Below are positions 42,970-59,650 of a DNA stretch of 64,000 nucleotides, one piece after another. Positions within the stretch are counted from its first letter, which is position 1, and each line of letters begins with the position of its first letter. Source of the stretch: Cristatella mucedo. Taxonomy: Eukaryota; Bryozoa; Phylactolaemata; Cristatellidae. The translations under genes and the position numbers were made by a program. A model generated the notes under the pieces. The model made no database searches, was not told the DNA's origin, and saw only the letters and a list, made by a program, of their open reading frames with translations. Where the stretch lies: positions 1,558,501 to 1,622,500 of the forward strand of contig WPIO01000090.1 of assembly GCA_009760855.2 (NCBI GenBank). Reading direction: 5' to 3'.

Positions 42970-44985
42970 TCAACTGCATTTCACTTTACAGCAAATGTAA
43001 AGCGCCTTGAGAGAGATTAAGTTCTCTGAGGGCACTTTATCAAGTGAATTATTATTATTATTATTGTGCATATATATATATATATTATTGCGCATATATA
43101 TATTATAGTGCAGGTCGGCGAGAAGTGGAGTAATGTGGCAACTGCGACGCTCACGACAGACAAGCCTAGCTGCAGAGTTTTGCACCAGCTGCAATCGCCT
43201 GATCGCACATGCTGGTAGGCCAGTTAGCAGTGAGTTGCAGAAGTCGAGACGGGATGTCACGAATGCATGGACCAACTTGGACGTGGTATCTTTATCTAAA
43301 CAAGCTCTAATTTTAGCAATGTTATGAAGCTGAAAATAGGCGGATTTGACTGTGGAGCTGATGTGGTCGTCTAACGAGAGGTCGCTTTGGAATATGACAC
43401 TTAGATTTCGAGCTGATTCAACTGGAGATATGCTGGCAGAGCCAATTTTGAAAGTCAGCCTTTCCAATTTCTGGATCACACTGGGTTTGCCCATAACTAG
43501 TAAGTTAGTTTTATCATCGTTTAGTTTTAGAAAATTTGCTGCCATCCATGTGCGGATGTCATCAATGCATGCAGCTAGTGAGTTGAGAGAATTTGAGGTG
43601 CTCGAAGGCTGGGAGGGATCAAAGCAAAGGTACAACTGAGTGTCATCCGCATAGAAGTGAAAGCCTAGATTGTGCTTGGCAATCACATCAGCAAGAGGCA
43701 GAGTATAAACCGTGAAAAGAACCGGACCTAGCACAGTGCCCTGAGCTACTCCATATTTTAGATGTACTTCAAATGATCTTTGTCCATTCACGTCAACACT
43801 CTGGAGTCTCCCACTGAGATAGGATCTGAACCACTGCAGAGCAGTGCCAGTGATGATCAGGCGAGATGAGAGGCGCTCTAGAAGTACTTTGTGATCGATG
43901 GTATCAAAAGCTGCCGAAGGATCGAGCAAAACAAGAAGAGACACTCTACCCATGTCTGCATTCCTAAGTAGGTCGTTGTATACCCGAAGCGATGCTGACT
44001 CTGTGGAGTGATTAGCTCTATAGCCAGACTGGAACTTACTAGCAAGATGTGAGGTTTCGATATACGAGTTCAGCTGGTCTGCCACGACCCGTTCGAGTGT
44101 CTTTGATAAGAATGGTAGAAGGGAGACTGAGCGGTAGTTGCTTAAGTTTTCTTGGTCTAGTGTAGCTTTCTTGAGAAGTGGCCTGACTACAGCTTTTTTG
44201 AAAGGTGCTGGGACCTGACCTGAGGCTAATGACATATTAATGATGTTGGTTATGCATGGCAGCAGCAGATCAATGCAACATAGGAGCAGGACAGTGGGAA
44301 TAGGGTCCAGTGGACTTGTTGTCTTCTTTGATTGAGATACGGGCTTTAGGACTAGATCACTAGTGACCGGCTTAAATGCAGACATTGAGGTGCAGCCAGG
44401 AACCGAGGAACAGCATTCTAGTGGGAAGGTTGTCATCGCAGGGATGGATTCCCTGATCTTGTCTATCTTCTGCACAAAGAATCGAGAAAAGCGATCGGCT
44501 AGATCATCACAAGGATCATCAGGTAAGGAGCTAACCTGGGAACGGTTGAGGAGATGGTTTATTGTCGACATCAGCATTTTTGGATTGTGCATCTGTGATT
44601 CAACAATGTTTCTATAGAAGCTAGACTTGGCCTTTGCTAGGATCGATTGGTACGACCTACAGTAGTCTTCATATGCCTGTCGATGGACAGTTAGTCCGGA
44701 TCTTTTGTATGCCTTTTCAAGCTTTCGTTTAGTAGACTTGGCTAGTTTAATGTCTGTGGTAAACCATAGGCCGTCTGGGCGGGGGTGCACAGTGCGCTTT
44801 GTCAGAGGTGCAAACTCGTCGAGCGTGTCAGCTAGTGTCGTGTTGTAGCAATCTACCAGTGATGACAGATCGGAGGGAGGACTGAGCAGCAGAGGCAAAG
44901 CAGATATTCTCGCACGGACAGCATCGATGTCAAGGGTCTTGAGGTTTCGCGATTCACAGGTTATTTTAGAGGAGAATGTGGGCAC
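42970..44985 (-). CDS. LINE-A ORF2 fragment: reverse transcriptase, open frame
   Basis: 671 codons open without stop. Residues 1-210: linker region after an absent AP endonuclease. Residues about 210-500: reverse transcriptase with PFLSKTLERVVADQLNSY (fingers), LVLLDPSAAFDTIDH (motif A, Asp355; the residue after it is Pro where most copies have Leu), [14 protein letters not shown] (motif B region) and YADD at 445-448. Residues 500-626: the post-RT region to LLADLH. The last 45 residues come from the TA junction and neighbouring tail and are foreign. In intact CR1/L2-type LINEs this protein copies the element's RNA at a nicked target. Lacking endonuclease and 3' UTR, this copy is probably not autonomous, but its open frame means it is young. 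Confidence 0.9.
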   Translation of the reverse strand: MPTFSSKITCESRNLKTLDIDAVRARISALPLLLSPPSDLSSLVDCYNTTLADTLDEFAPLTKRTVHPRPDGLWFTTDIKLAKSTKRKLEKAYKRSGLTVHRQAYEDYCRSYQSILAKAKSSFYRNIVESQMHNPKMLMSTINHLLNRSQVSSLPDDPCDDLADRFSRFFVQKIDKIRESIPAMTTFPLECCSSVPGCTSMSAFKPVTSDLVLKPVSQSKKTTSPLDPIPTVLLLCCIDLLLPCITNIINMSLASGQVPAPFKKAVVRPLLKKATLDQENLSNYRSVSLLPFLSKTLERVVADQLNSYIETSHLASKFQSGYRANHSTESASLRVYNDLLRNADMGRVSLLVLLDPSAAFDTIDHKVLLERLSSRLIITGTALQWFRSYLSGRLQSVDVNGQRSFEVHLKYGVAQGTVLGPVLFTVYTLPLADVIAKHNLGFHFYADDTQLYLCFDPSQPSSTSNSLNSLAACIDDIRTWMAANFLKLNDDKTNLLVMGKPSVIQKLERLTFKIGSASISPVESARNLSVIFQSDLSLDDHISSTVKSAYFQLHNIAKIRACLDKDTTSKLVHAFVTSRLDFCNSLLTGLPACAIRRLQLVQNSAARLVCRERRSCHITPLLADLHYNIYMRNNIYIYMHNNNNNNSLDKVPSENLISLKALYICCKVKCS
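43065..43106. repeat. (TA)n junction between two LINE-A copies
   Basis: TGTGCATATATATATATAT followed by TTGCGCATATATATATT, two similar units joining the plus copy's ATT tail to the truncated 3' side of the minus copy. Confidence 0.85.
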
Positions 44986-44996
44986 ACACTGTAGAG
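43107..44996 (-). mobile_element. LINE-A copy, minus strand, 5'- and 3'-truncated
   Basis: Runs on the minus strand from the end of the endonuclease/linker region to LLADLH in the post-RT domain, where it is cut and joined to TA repeats. It is closely similar to the plus copy ending at 43064, so the two form a long inverted repeat. Confidence 0.95.
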
Positions 44997-46307
44997 GTGA
45001 TGGCTAAACGATTCTAGACAGAACAGAGGGTTACACAATTCTTCGCCTCTGGGTAAGAAGTTCTGATAGGTAGGCTTGAGCCAGAACACGAAGAGACCTA
45101 AAAGTTAATGAGAGAACCTTGAAGTCGGCACGCTGCTTGATTGAAAGCCAGTGCCAGTGTCAGCGAGAAGGGATGCGATCGAGCAGAGCGGCGGAATGTC
45201 TCGATGCTACTAACTGGCTGGGGTGTGCTGCTGTTCGTACCGTTTGCTTAAATTCAATTCCTGACGTGGGCTTCGTATCTATGACCTCATTCGGTACTAG
45301 CCTCCATAAGCCCTGGATATTCAGTCAGTATAGTTCGGAAATTCCAGCCAGCATATTTTCATGCGTTCGCCGCATCTACTCAGCGACTCTGCCGCTCCCG
45401 ACAGACCAGCCTAGCGGCAGGGTTTTGCACCAACCATAAGTGTCTGATTGGGCACACACAGGGAGAGCCGAAAACAGTGGGTTGCCGAAGTCGAGACAAG
45501 ATGTCGCAAATGCATGGACCAATTTGGACGTATTATCCCTGTCTAAAATAGCCCGATTGTCGGCAATGTTTTCGCTGAAAGTAGGCAGACTTGACTGTAT
45601 AGCTGATGTAATCGTCGAATAAAATGTCACTTTGGAACAGCCCACCTAGATTACGTGCAGATTCAACAGGAGATATATTGGTGGAGCTGATTTGAGGGCC
45701 ATTTACTTTTCCATGTTCTGAGTCATACTTGGTTTGCCCATAAGTTGGTTTTTTCGTCATTAAATTTAAGAATGTTTGCTGCCATCCATGTGTGCCCATC
45801 ATCTATAAATGCGTTAAGGTTATGTAGAGCCTTCGACGTGCTCGAGCGCTGGGATGCATCAAAGCAAAGGTACAAAGCAAAGCCGAGGATCTTGCAATCA
45901 AGGATGGATCAAAGCAAGGGTACTTGCATACTGACCCTGTGCATGTCATCCCCTAACCGTGTTATTCTTGTTGCTAATCGAGCATGCTACTACTAGCCAT
46001 TCGATCGTGCTTCCTTTGCAGCAAGTGTAAAGCGCCTAGAAAGAGATTTAGTCATCTGAGGGCGCTTTTTCAAATGTATTGTTACTACTATTATTATTAC
46101 AGCTGAGTGTCACAAGCATAGGATTGAAGGCCTAAATTATGCTTGGCGATCACATCAGCTAGAGGGAGAGTACCAAGTGTGAAAAGTAGCGTGAGCAGAG
46201 AACCCCGAGGCGCCTTCTACTTCAAAGGTTGCTCGGATGGTCTGTGTCCATTCACATCAATACTCTGGAGTATTCCACTGAGATAGGACCTGAACCTTTG
46301 CAATGTA
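44997..46307 (-). mobile_element. Old LINE-A copy, minus strand, with nested plus-strand tail
   Basis: Pieces: 45050-45890 matches post-RT and thumb regions (GACCTAAAAGTTAATGAGAG; LVHAFATSCLDFGN; VESARNLGGLFQ). After the nested insertion, 46101-46300 continues with RT sequence (GCTTGGCGATCACATCAGCT; CCACTGAGATAGGACCTGAA). Many indels and stops. The section 45190-45370 has lost similarity. Confidence 0.82.
45925..46100 (+). mobile_element. LINE-A tail nested in the old minus-strand LINE-A
   Basis: TTGCATACTGACCCTGTGCA, CTAACCGTGTTATTCTTG, a perfect-stem hairpin (AAAGCGCC ... GGGCGCTTT) and ATTATTATTAC. The host resumes with AGCTGAGTGTCACAAGC, continuing the AAAGGTAC/AACTGAGTGTC region seen uninterrupted at 43626-43645. 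Confidence 0.85.
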
Positions 46308-46640
46308 ATTTAATGTAAATTCCCCATCTGTAACTCCGCAAAGCCACAAAGACTAAGTGGGTGCTACGAAGGAGAGTTTCGTACAGTGCACTCACAACCT
46401 AAACGGCTTTCGGTACGCATTTGGTAGCCAACAGACTTCATCTCACGCAACATAGACAAAGTAGGAAGCACAGCTGAGTGAGGAGAACAGTTGAGGTAGC
46501 ATGGAAGGTTTCAGGTAGCATGGATTTGAGGTTGCATGAGGAGTATGCGTAGTATGTAAGCAGCAGCTCAGAACTGCTGGAAAGGATGAGCCATAGTCGG
46601 CAGCAGGAGAGTAGTCGTCGTGCGATGTAGTGTCAATGAT
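46308..46640 (-). mobile_element. LINE-B 3' end, copy 3, minus strand
   Basis: On the minus strand: the segment around DYSPAADYGSSFPAVL (cf. DIYSPTADYGTSFSAVL of copy 1), the 3' UTR with CACTTAGTCTTTGTGGC, and an ATTACATTAAATT-like tail. Joined at 46641-46690 to a LINE-A RT piece (LLERLESRLSI). Confidence 0.75.
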
Positions 46641-46690
46641 GCTTAGGCGAGATTCAAGACGCTCAAGAAGGACTTGGCGATCCATCCATC
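46641..46690 (-). mobile_element. LINE-A RT scrap
   Basis: Encodes DRQVLLERLESRLS on the minus strand, matching DHKVLLERLSSRLG. Confidence 0.65.
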
Positions 46691-47490
46691 CATCAAATGC
46701 TGCCTAAAGATCGAGCAAGAAGCAATAGTGGATCTAGAGAGACGGATGCATGCGAAAGATCAATCAGAAACAAGCCACCAGTATTAGTTTCCTACTGATA
46801 AATCGAGGGCGTGACGAATGTCGTCAGACTGCCGCGCTTCCGCCCAGATCGTAGAGATCACAGATCGCTGCTTCTTCCCTGGGGGCACTTCCTGCGGCAA
46901 CAGCGATGCCCTCGCTGAGCGCGTTTCAGCTGGCACGATGCCTCTATAGCTCTACCCGTGAGCCTTGACGCGGCGCTACCCTCGAATTTAGGCGCCGCTA
47001 AAGGAGGCCGCCGATTAACTCGCCCTCTGTCGAGCCCTATTTCGAAGGCCGCCCCTATTTCGAAGTCCTCCGCTCGATTGCCTAATGAGCGCCGCTAGCC
47101 GCAATGCGGAAGTCGCGTTACGCCATCCACCGCCTGCGCATCGGGGGTAGGACGGCAGCCGCCAGCTTCGAGCTGCGAGTCGTCGTTCCAGTAATGGCTG
47201 AGCGATGCGCACGACCGCCACTTCGGCTCGGCAGCTACTTCCGCCGCCTGCGTCCGACGCTTCCGCGTCTGCGAAGCCGCCATTCCAAATATCTCCTCGC
47301 AGCCGCCTGCGTCGCCGCTCGCACCCGGCGGCGCGCGAGCGAGCCGGCAGTCTTACAGTCGCGCGCCATCTCGCTCTTCTGTCCGACGTTCCGGTCCAAC
47401 GTTACCCGGTCCCTCAGCTAGGACGCGGCGGCGGCGTCCCGGAGGACTGCCCGCCCGCCGCCGAACCCGCCCCGGCTAACCGAACGGGCG
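46691..47490. other. GC-rich spacer, no supported gene
   Basis: CpG-rich from about 46830; short ORFs without domains. A repeated CCCTATTTCGAAG (47034-47066) is present. Confidence 0.4.
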
Positions 47491-47820
47491 ACCGGAGGCG
47501 ACCGGAGGCGACCGGAGGCGACCGGAGGCGACCGGAGGCGACCGGAGGCGACCGGAGGCGACCGGAGGCGACCGGAGGCGACCGGAGGCGACCGGAGGCG
47601 ACCGGAGGCGACCGGAGGCGACCGGAGGCGACCGGAGGCGACCGGAGGCGACCGGAGGCGACCGGAGGCGACCGGAGGCGACCGGAGGCGACCGGAGGCG
47701 ACCGGAGGCGACCGGAGGCGACCGGAGGCGACCGGAGGCGACCGGAGGCGACCGGAGGCGACCGGAGGCGACCGGAGGCGACCGGAGGCGACCGGAGGCG
47801 ACCGGAGGCGACCGGAGGCT
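47491..47820. repeat. Perfect 10-bp tandem array, 33 copies
   Basis: ACCGGAGGCG repeated 33 times; the only difference is the last base of the last copy. Ten does not divide by three, so frames repeat every 30 nt and are open on both strands (GDRRRPEAT; SPPVASGRLR). These frames are not treated as genes. Confidence 0.98.
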
Positions 47821-48304
47821 CGCGACAGGCGACGCGTCTGTGCCGAGCTACACTTGGCGGCCGCCAAGGCCGCTCCGGTGGACCTGAGCGCGACCTAGGC
47901 GACCTCGCGCTCCGGCGATGAGACGAAGAGACGCCGGCGTCGTCTGCAGCTTTGCATTGCAGGAACGGAAACAAACGTCGCAGCGCACCGCCTGCCGATT
48001 TTCGCCAGGCAAAGCGGAAGCTTGGGAGCATCACTTGCGCCTAAAGACGAGGAGGCGGTCGCGCCGGCGCCGCGACTAGAATGCCGCCCACTCGCGTTGC
48101 GCCAGCCCGGCGCCTCGGTGGACGTAGCCACGGCGCCGGACTCGCTCCATAGAGGCGATTTAGTCTGGCCGGCTGGTATGCCGGTCCGTCGGTCCAGTCG
48201 CCGGCAGCCCGCCCGCCCGCTTCTCGCCTCCGACTAGCTGCAGCATCGTGCGTGCGCATCGCGTTGGAGGCTCAGCTCTCGCCGCCGTCGACGCCGACGC
48301 TTGG

Positions 48305-54353
<6,049 letters not shown>

Positions 54354-56109
54354 TAGTTCTTAGGCAGCGGCTAGCCAGCGAAGTATCTGCTGTTAAGCCA
54401 TTGTTTGCAGAGTGTACGCAACTACTAGACCAGCGCGTTGGACATTACGCTCCAAAAGGAACAATACGTGGCGTACTTCTGTGGTGCAGCGAAATCTGAA
54501 GCTGCTGAACGTTGCTGAAAGATAAAGGCGCATTACGTGAGCTTTAATGCGGTGAACGAAAATGAGTATCTTAGAAATGAGGAAATCTCCAACGAAATAT
54601 ATTGCACTGATATTTTTTATTACTTCGGTAGAAGTCAGTTAAAGGAGTGCTGCGCTAACAGAAAACCGACCAGACGTGGGTTCCTCAAGGCTGGGACTAC
54701 AACCTTTTGGCTAAGCAATGGTTTACAGATCTACTCTTAAAGCAAGCGAGGTTAAAATGCAATATTTTAGTTTAAGCTCAAAATCTACAAGAAGCCTATG
54801 CTCCCGTCAACATTTAGCCAGAAATACCTAAAGAAGGGAACCGCAGATTCTTTGACTGCAGAAAATGCTTGGTACACGTATATTTTTCCAGCTGGTTTTG
54901 TGAACCGTCTTGCCGCCAATCTAGAAAGGAGTGTAGGATGTCGAAACATTGTAACGTGAAGTAACCTTTCTGTCTAGCGAAAATGGCGTAAGCCAAATGC
55001 ACATTTATGAAGACCCATCGAAGTCGGTACAGTTAAAAATGTCACATGACAGTTACATGCCATGACAGTAAGTGGCCTCTGGCTTGGACATTTCAAGCTA
55101 ACCTGAGCACTTGACTACTTGGAACTTTAATAATAATAATCACACCAAAAATAGGACTTCAGACGGCACAGCTTGTCCATTACTAATCGGGCCTTACCAG
55201 GCAGTAGCTGCAGTAATTATGCATAGTATAGTTAAGAAGCAATTGCTATTATTTGTTGTATGCTTAATTGAAATGCTGACAGAATGAGTTCCCTTAGTGA
55301 CATCGTGTAAATTTGTATACTTGCTTTGACATTTTGTTATATTTGGCGGCAAATCATATTACTTTAATATTTGGTACTCGGAATTTGTCTTATAAAATCC
55401 TACCCTAACAATGACACCTCAGGTCTCAACATGAAATTTCGACTTTATTTAATGCTTGATATTTAAACTGCTAGTACCTGATTAAATTTCACTAAACTCA
55501 CACACGCACAATGTTATTATTAACAAAAAATATCATTTGCAAAGCACGTTAAGATTAATGCATCTCTATCCAGCTGCTTTGTAACTAACGGTACGAAAAT
55601 GAGGGCAACAGAAGATAGTGATGGTTTCGATGGCATAGGTTTCTTGTAGATTTTGAAAACCATAGCGTGGCTTCGAGCCATCGACCAAAGAAAGCAATCA
55701 TCATGCCTAGATTGGGCGGCATGCTAAAGCAAGAATGAAGAAACTCATGGCGAGCAACTAGTAGAATGTTCAGCTGGTTAGATGCGGCCAATCATACATG
55801 GGTCCGCAGCATTCAAACCACTCTGGAACAAAAAAAGACAAGCTCACAGCTCGAAGGGGAGGCTGGCCGCTGAAATGGTGGTGAATCTTAAGTAGCTGAA
55901 CGCTTACAACAATTTGAGGTCATTTAAAGTATTGCCAGAAACCACAGCGAGTTCGAGAGTTTCTGTGTGTACGAGCTGCAGTATCAGGCATCGGCGTTAC
56001 TTTATTCCGTCCGATTATGGCGAGACAGCTCAAAGCTGAGGAGCCTCTCAATTTTGGACCAGTTGCAGACGATTAAGCGAATGTACTTGGAATTGCAATA
56101 ATATAGACT
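54354..56109. other. Upstream flank of the TSSK-like gene, no supported gene
   Basis: Mostly AT-rich with short ORFs and an AATAATAAT run at 55128-55140. No promoter motif stood out. Confidence 0.4.
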
Positions 56110-56285
56110 CAACTTCAAAACTTTTGAATTAGCATGGCTGCAGTAATCTTTTAAATGCGTGCACTGATTTTGGCAATGTCCCTCAGCTGAAAGTAGGCCT
56201 ACCTGAAAGTAGACGGAATGTGCTAATCTTAGTATATTTATGGATAGAATATTGCACCTACATTACGGGCTGACTTAAACAGAGT
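56110..56285 (-). mobile_element. Old LINE-A scrap, minus strand
   Basis: GGCAATGTCCCTCAGCTGAA and AGTAGGC, then GGATAGAATATTGCACCTA and CGGGCTGACTTAAAC, match the YFQLHNIAK to VESARNLG section in reverse. Confidence 0.5.
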
Positions 56286-56299
56286 GCAAAAAATTGTAA

Positions 56300-56895
56300 T
56301 TATAATACATTTGATACAGCACCCTCAGATAACTCAATATATTTCTAGGCGCTTTACAATGGTTGAAAAGGAAGTACGATCAAATGGTTAGTAGTAGAAT
56401 GCTCAATAAAAAAAAACAAGAATAACATGGTTAGGGGTGACATGCACAGGGTCAGCATGCAAGTGCATTTAGTGGCAGCATGCACAGTGTCAGTATGCCT
56501 AAGCATATAAAGGACGAATCACAGGGAACCACTAAATGCTGTGATACATCTATGCCTTATTAGTTTCTTTTTGAATGTGGTCAAGTCAGGAGATGTCGTG
56601 ACGCAAGTCGGGAGTGAGCTCCAGGTTTTCCGAGCATACGAACTAAAGGCACTGTCTCCAACGAATTTGAGATTCGCAAAAGGTATGGGTAAACGGTTAG
56701 ATTCCGAAAAGCGGATGGTACGATGCTTACCCTGGTGGGGAGAAGGTTTAATAGAATATAGGCTGGGGTTAGAAAATGAAGGGTGACCTAAAAGTGAGCG
56801 ACGAAACCTTGAAGTCAGGACGTTGCTTGACTGGGACCCAGTGCGGGTTGGCAAGAAGAGGTGTGATATGACAACTGTGACGCTCACGATAGACA
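56300..56895 (-). mobile_element. LINE-A 3' end, minus strand
   Basis: Includes the tail hairpin (56325-56365), the 3' UTR, and a C-terminal frame ending TAFSGSL (56519-56896: RTGSQSSNVL ... TRKTWSSLPTC ... ITAFSGSL). Frameshifted and diverged. Confidence 0.88.
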
Positions 56896-56902
56896 ATAAT
56901 AT

Positions 56903-57715
56903 TAATAATAATAATAATAATGCACTCGATAAAGCACCCTCAGAGAACTTAATCTCTCTGTAGGCTCTTTACATTTGCTGTAAAGTGAAATGCAATTGAA
57001 TGGTAAGTAATATCATGCTTAAAAAGCATGCAAAATGAATAACATGGTTAGGGGTGACATGCACAGGATCAGCATGCAAATGTGGTTAGTGGCAGCATGC
57101 ACAGTGTCAGCACACATAAGCACACGAAGGACGAATCACAGAGACCCACTAAATGCTGCCCTAAATATGTGTATTTTTAAGTTCCTTTTAAATGTGGTCA
57201 GGTCAGGGGAAGTTCTGACGCAGGTCGGGAGGGTGTTCCAGGCTTTGGGACCATACGAACTAAATGAGCTGTCTCCAAAGGATTTGAGGTTTATACGGGG
57301 TATTTGTAGACTGTTGGATTCTGAAAAGCGGGTGGTACGATGCTTGGCCTGTATATCTGAGAGATAGGCTGGAGCCAAAGAATGAAGTGACCTAAAAGTG
57401 AGCGACGAAACCTTGAAGTGAATCCGTTGCTTGACTGGTAGCCAGTGCAGGTCGGAAGTGGTGTAACGTGGCAACTGCGACGCTCACGACAGACAAGCCT
57501 AGCTGCCGAGTTTTGCACCAGCTGCAATCGCCTGATCGCACATGCTGGTAGGCCAGTAAGAAGTGAGTTGCAGAAGTCGAGACGGGATGTCACGAATGCA
57601 CGGACCAACTCGGCCGTGGTATCCTCATCTAAACAAGCCAGAATTTGAGCAATGTTATGAAGCTGAAAGTAGGCAGACTTGACTGCGGAGCTGATGTGTT
57701 CGTCTGTGATCGGCT
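56903..57715 (-). mobile_element. LINE-A 3' half, minus strand
   Basis: An AAT tail (56903-56923) then hairpin, 3' UTR, and frames 57136-57474 and 57291-57608 covering [20 protein letters not shown] to PKAWNTLPTCVRTS and AAFSGSL. One frameshift and a small deletion (LSDIQAKH). Fairly young. Confidence 0.92.
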
Positions 57716-57968
57716 AAGTGGACAAGGCTAGCTGGCCAGTTTTGCACCAGTAGTAAGCGTCTGATTGCACCGGCGAGACGAGCAAGAAGTAGTGAGATAA
57801 GAAAAGTCACGACGGGATCGTGTCGCAAATGCGTGGACCAATTTAGACGTGGTGTCGCTGTCTAAACAAGCCGCCGTAATTTCAGCTATGCAATGAAGCT
57901 GAAAGTAGGCAGACTTGACTGCGGAGCTGATTTGGTCATCTAATGAAAGATCCCGTTGGAACAGGACA
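57716..57968 (-). mobile_element. LINE-A fragment, minus strand, followed by SINE1
   Basis: Covers GVLFQRDLSLDDQISSAVKS to [17 protein letters not shown] and a decayed SAARL region. SINE1 copy 8 begins 12 nt beyond it. Confidence 0.85.
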
Positions 57969-57979
57969 CCAGTCTGTGA

Positions 57980-58147
57980 GCCGTAATGGCTCACTAGGTA
58001 AGGCGGTTGCTTTTCACGACCTCGGCCCCGAGGTCGTGGGTTCGAATCATGTGGTGGGCGATCCTTTATCGCCACTACAAGCGGGGGTGATAGGCGTCAA
58101 GGCTCTTCTGTCGCTATACAAAAATAAGCTGTTAAATCAGCTAGTAT
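57980..58147 (+). mobile_element. SINE1 copy 8 (well preserved)
   Basis: GCCGTAATGGCTCACTAGG, perfect 11-bp inverted repeat, B box GGTTCGAATC, body, and GCTGTTAAATCAGCTAGTAT. Follows a LINE-A fragment. Confidence 0.94.
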
Positions 58148-58292
58148 TTGTTCATTTTATTTACTGCTTGGTTGGTCCTTTATTCGCTCGTTTTAGGACA
58201 TTAGTAAAAATCTAAGCTAGACTTTCATCAATTTAGGTGAATTAGGCAAGTCCGATGGGGAGCAAAGCTTAGATCGATCAAAGCATTTATAG

Positions 58293-58535
58293 TTGGTGCA
58301 AACCTGTGGAGGTACGCTCGTATTTTGTAAGTGTCGCAATTGCCATATCACACCACTTCTCGCCCACCTGCACTGGCTCCCAACCAAGCAGCACATCACC
58401 TTCAGGGTTCTGTCACTCACCTTTAGGTCCCTTCATTCTTCGGCTCCAGCCTACCTATCGGATCTACTCCACCACCAGGCCAAGCATCGCTCCACCCGCT
58501 TTTCGGAATCTATTAAGCCTATGTCCAGTTGAATC
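58293..58535 (+). mobile_element. LINE-A fragment
   Basis: The frame reads [54 protein letters not shown], the post-RT region. Confidence 0.87.
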
Positions 58536-59310
58536 TGCACAAAATCTAGGTGTCATGTTCAAAGTGACCTTCAATTGGACGACCAAATCAGCTTCACAGT
58601 CAGATCTGCTTGTTTTCAGCTACATAACATTGCTAAAGTTCATGTTTTTTAGACAGGTGTCCAACATTAATTGGTCCATGAATTCCTAACATCCCGTCTT
58701 GACTTCTGTAGTTCAATGTTTGCTGATCTACCGGCCTGTGCATTCAGGCGCCAACAACAACTGCAAAAATCTGCAGCCAGGCTTGTTTGTCGTGAGCATG
58801 GCCGTTGCTACATCACACCACTTCTCGCCGATATGCACTTGCTCCCAGTCAAGCCACGCATCGACTTCAAGGCTCGGTCACCCACGTCTTGGGCCCCTTC
58901 ATTCTTTGGCTACAGCCTACCTTTACATCTACCCACCAGGACAAGCATCGTACCACTCTTTTCGGAATCTAATCGTTTACCAATTCAACGTACGAACCTA
59001 AAATCCTTTGAAGATCATGCCTTCAGTTCGTGTGTTAAAAATACACTTATTTGTGACAGCATTTAGCGGGTCCCTGTGATTTGTCTTTTATGTGCTTATG
59101 CACGCTGAAAGTATTGCATGCTGCCTCTAACCACACTTGCATGCTGACCGTGTGCCTGTCACCCCTAACCGTGCTATTAATGCTTTTTATCGAGCACGAT
59201 ACGATACTCACCATTCCAGCGCGTTTTCTTTCCATCAAATGTAAAGTGCCAAGAAAGAGATCGAGCTCTCTGAGGGCACTTTACCATGTGTATTGCTATT
59301 ATTATCCTTA
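58520..59310 (+). mobile_element. Old LINE-A fragment with complete tail
   Basis: Starts at CCAGTTGAATCTGCACAAAA (PVESAQNLG) and runs through LTSRLDFCSSMFADLPACAF, the ADMHLLPVK region and a decayed C-terminus to the 3' UTR and hairpin at 59243-59284, whose arms are AAAGTGCC and GGGCACTTT. Confidence 0.87.
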
Positions 59311-59650
59311 TTATGCTCCCAGAGCCCGGAACTCACTTCTGACTGGTGTCGTGACATCGCCTGACTTGACCACGTCGAAAAAGAACATGTCTATTTATTT
59401 TAGCATTAAGTGAGTCCCTGTGATTCATCCCTTGCGACTTGTGAATTTTGACACTGTGCATGCTACTACTAACCATATTTGCATGCTGATCCCGTGCAGC
59501 CACCTCTAACCATGTTATGCCTATTGACACTGATATACCTATTGACACTGAGCATGCTACCACTAACCATTCGATCGCGCTTCCTTTTCAGCGAATGCAT
59601 AACAAGAGCTTGAGTTCCCTGATCGCGCATTGTTAAATTTACTGTTAATA
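59311..59650 (+). mobile_element. Old LINE-A 3' end
   Basis: GCTCCCAGAGCCCGGAACTC (APKAWNSL), CTGACTTGACCAC, AGTGAGTCCCTGTGATTC, 3' UTR boxes, and a decayed tail with ACTGTTAATATTAATAAT. Confidence 0.78.

Larger units (their letters stand above)
40895..43064 (+). mobile_element. LINE-A copy, plus strand, with nested insertion
   Basis: Starts in the CCSSVPGC/MSAFKPVTSDL region (40900-41017), is interrupted by a minus-strand LINE-A tail (41018-41317), and resumes with IPTVLLLRCIDLLLPC. The RT frame has one frameshift near 41700 (DLLDSF for DLSAAF) and an amber stop at 41879-41881 in GVPQGSVLGP. From 41888 it is open to the TAFSGSL stop at 42832. The 3' UTR, hairpin (42999-43040) and ATT tail (43049-43064) are complete. 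Catalytic YADD is intact. It is the best full 3' reference copy in the window. Confidence 0.95.

Noticed and set aside
47205-47921. Repetitive 238-residue protein with a 10-residue period
   Set aside because: The 10-bp array gives a 30-nt frame period and is open on both strands; flanks show no coding signature.
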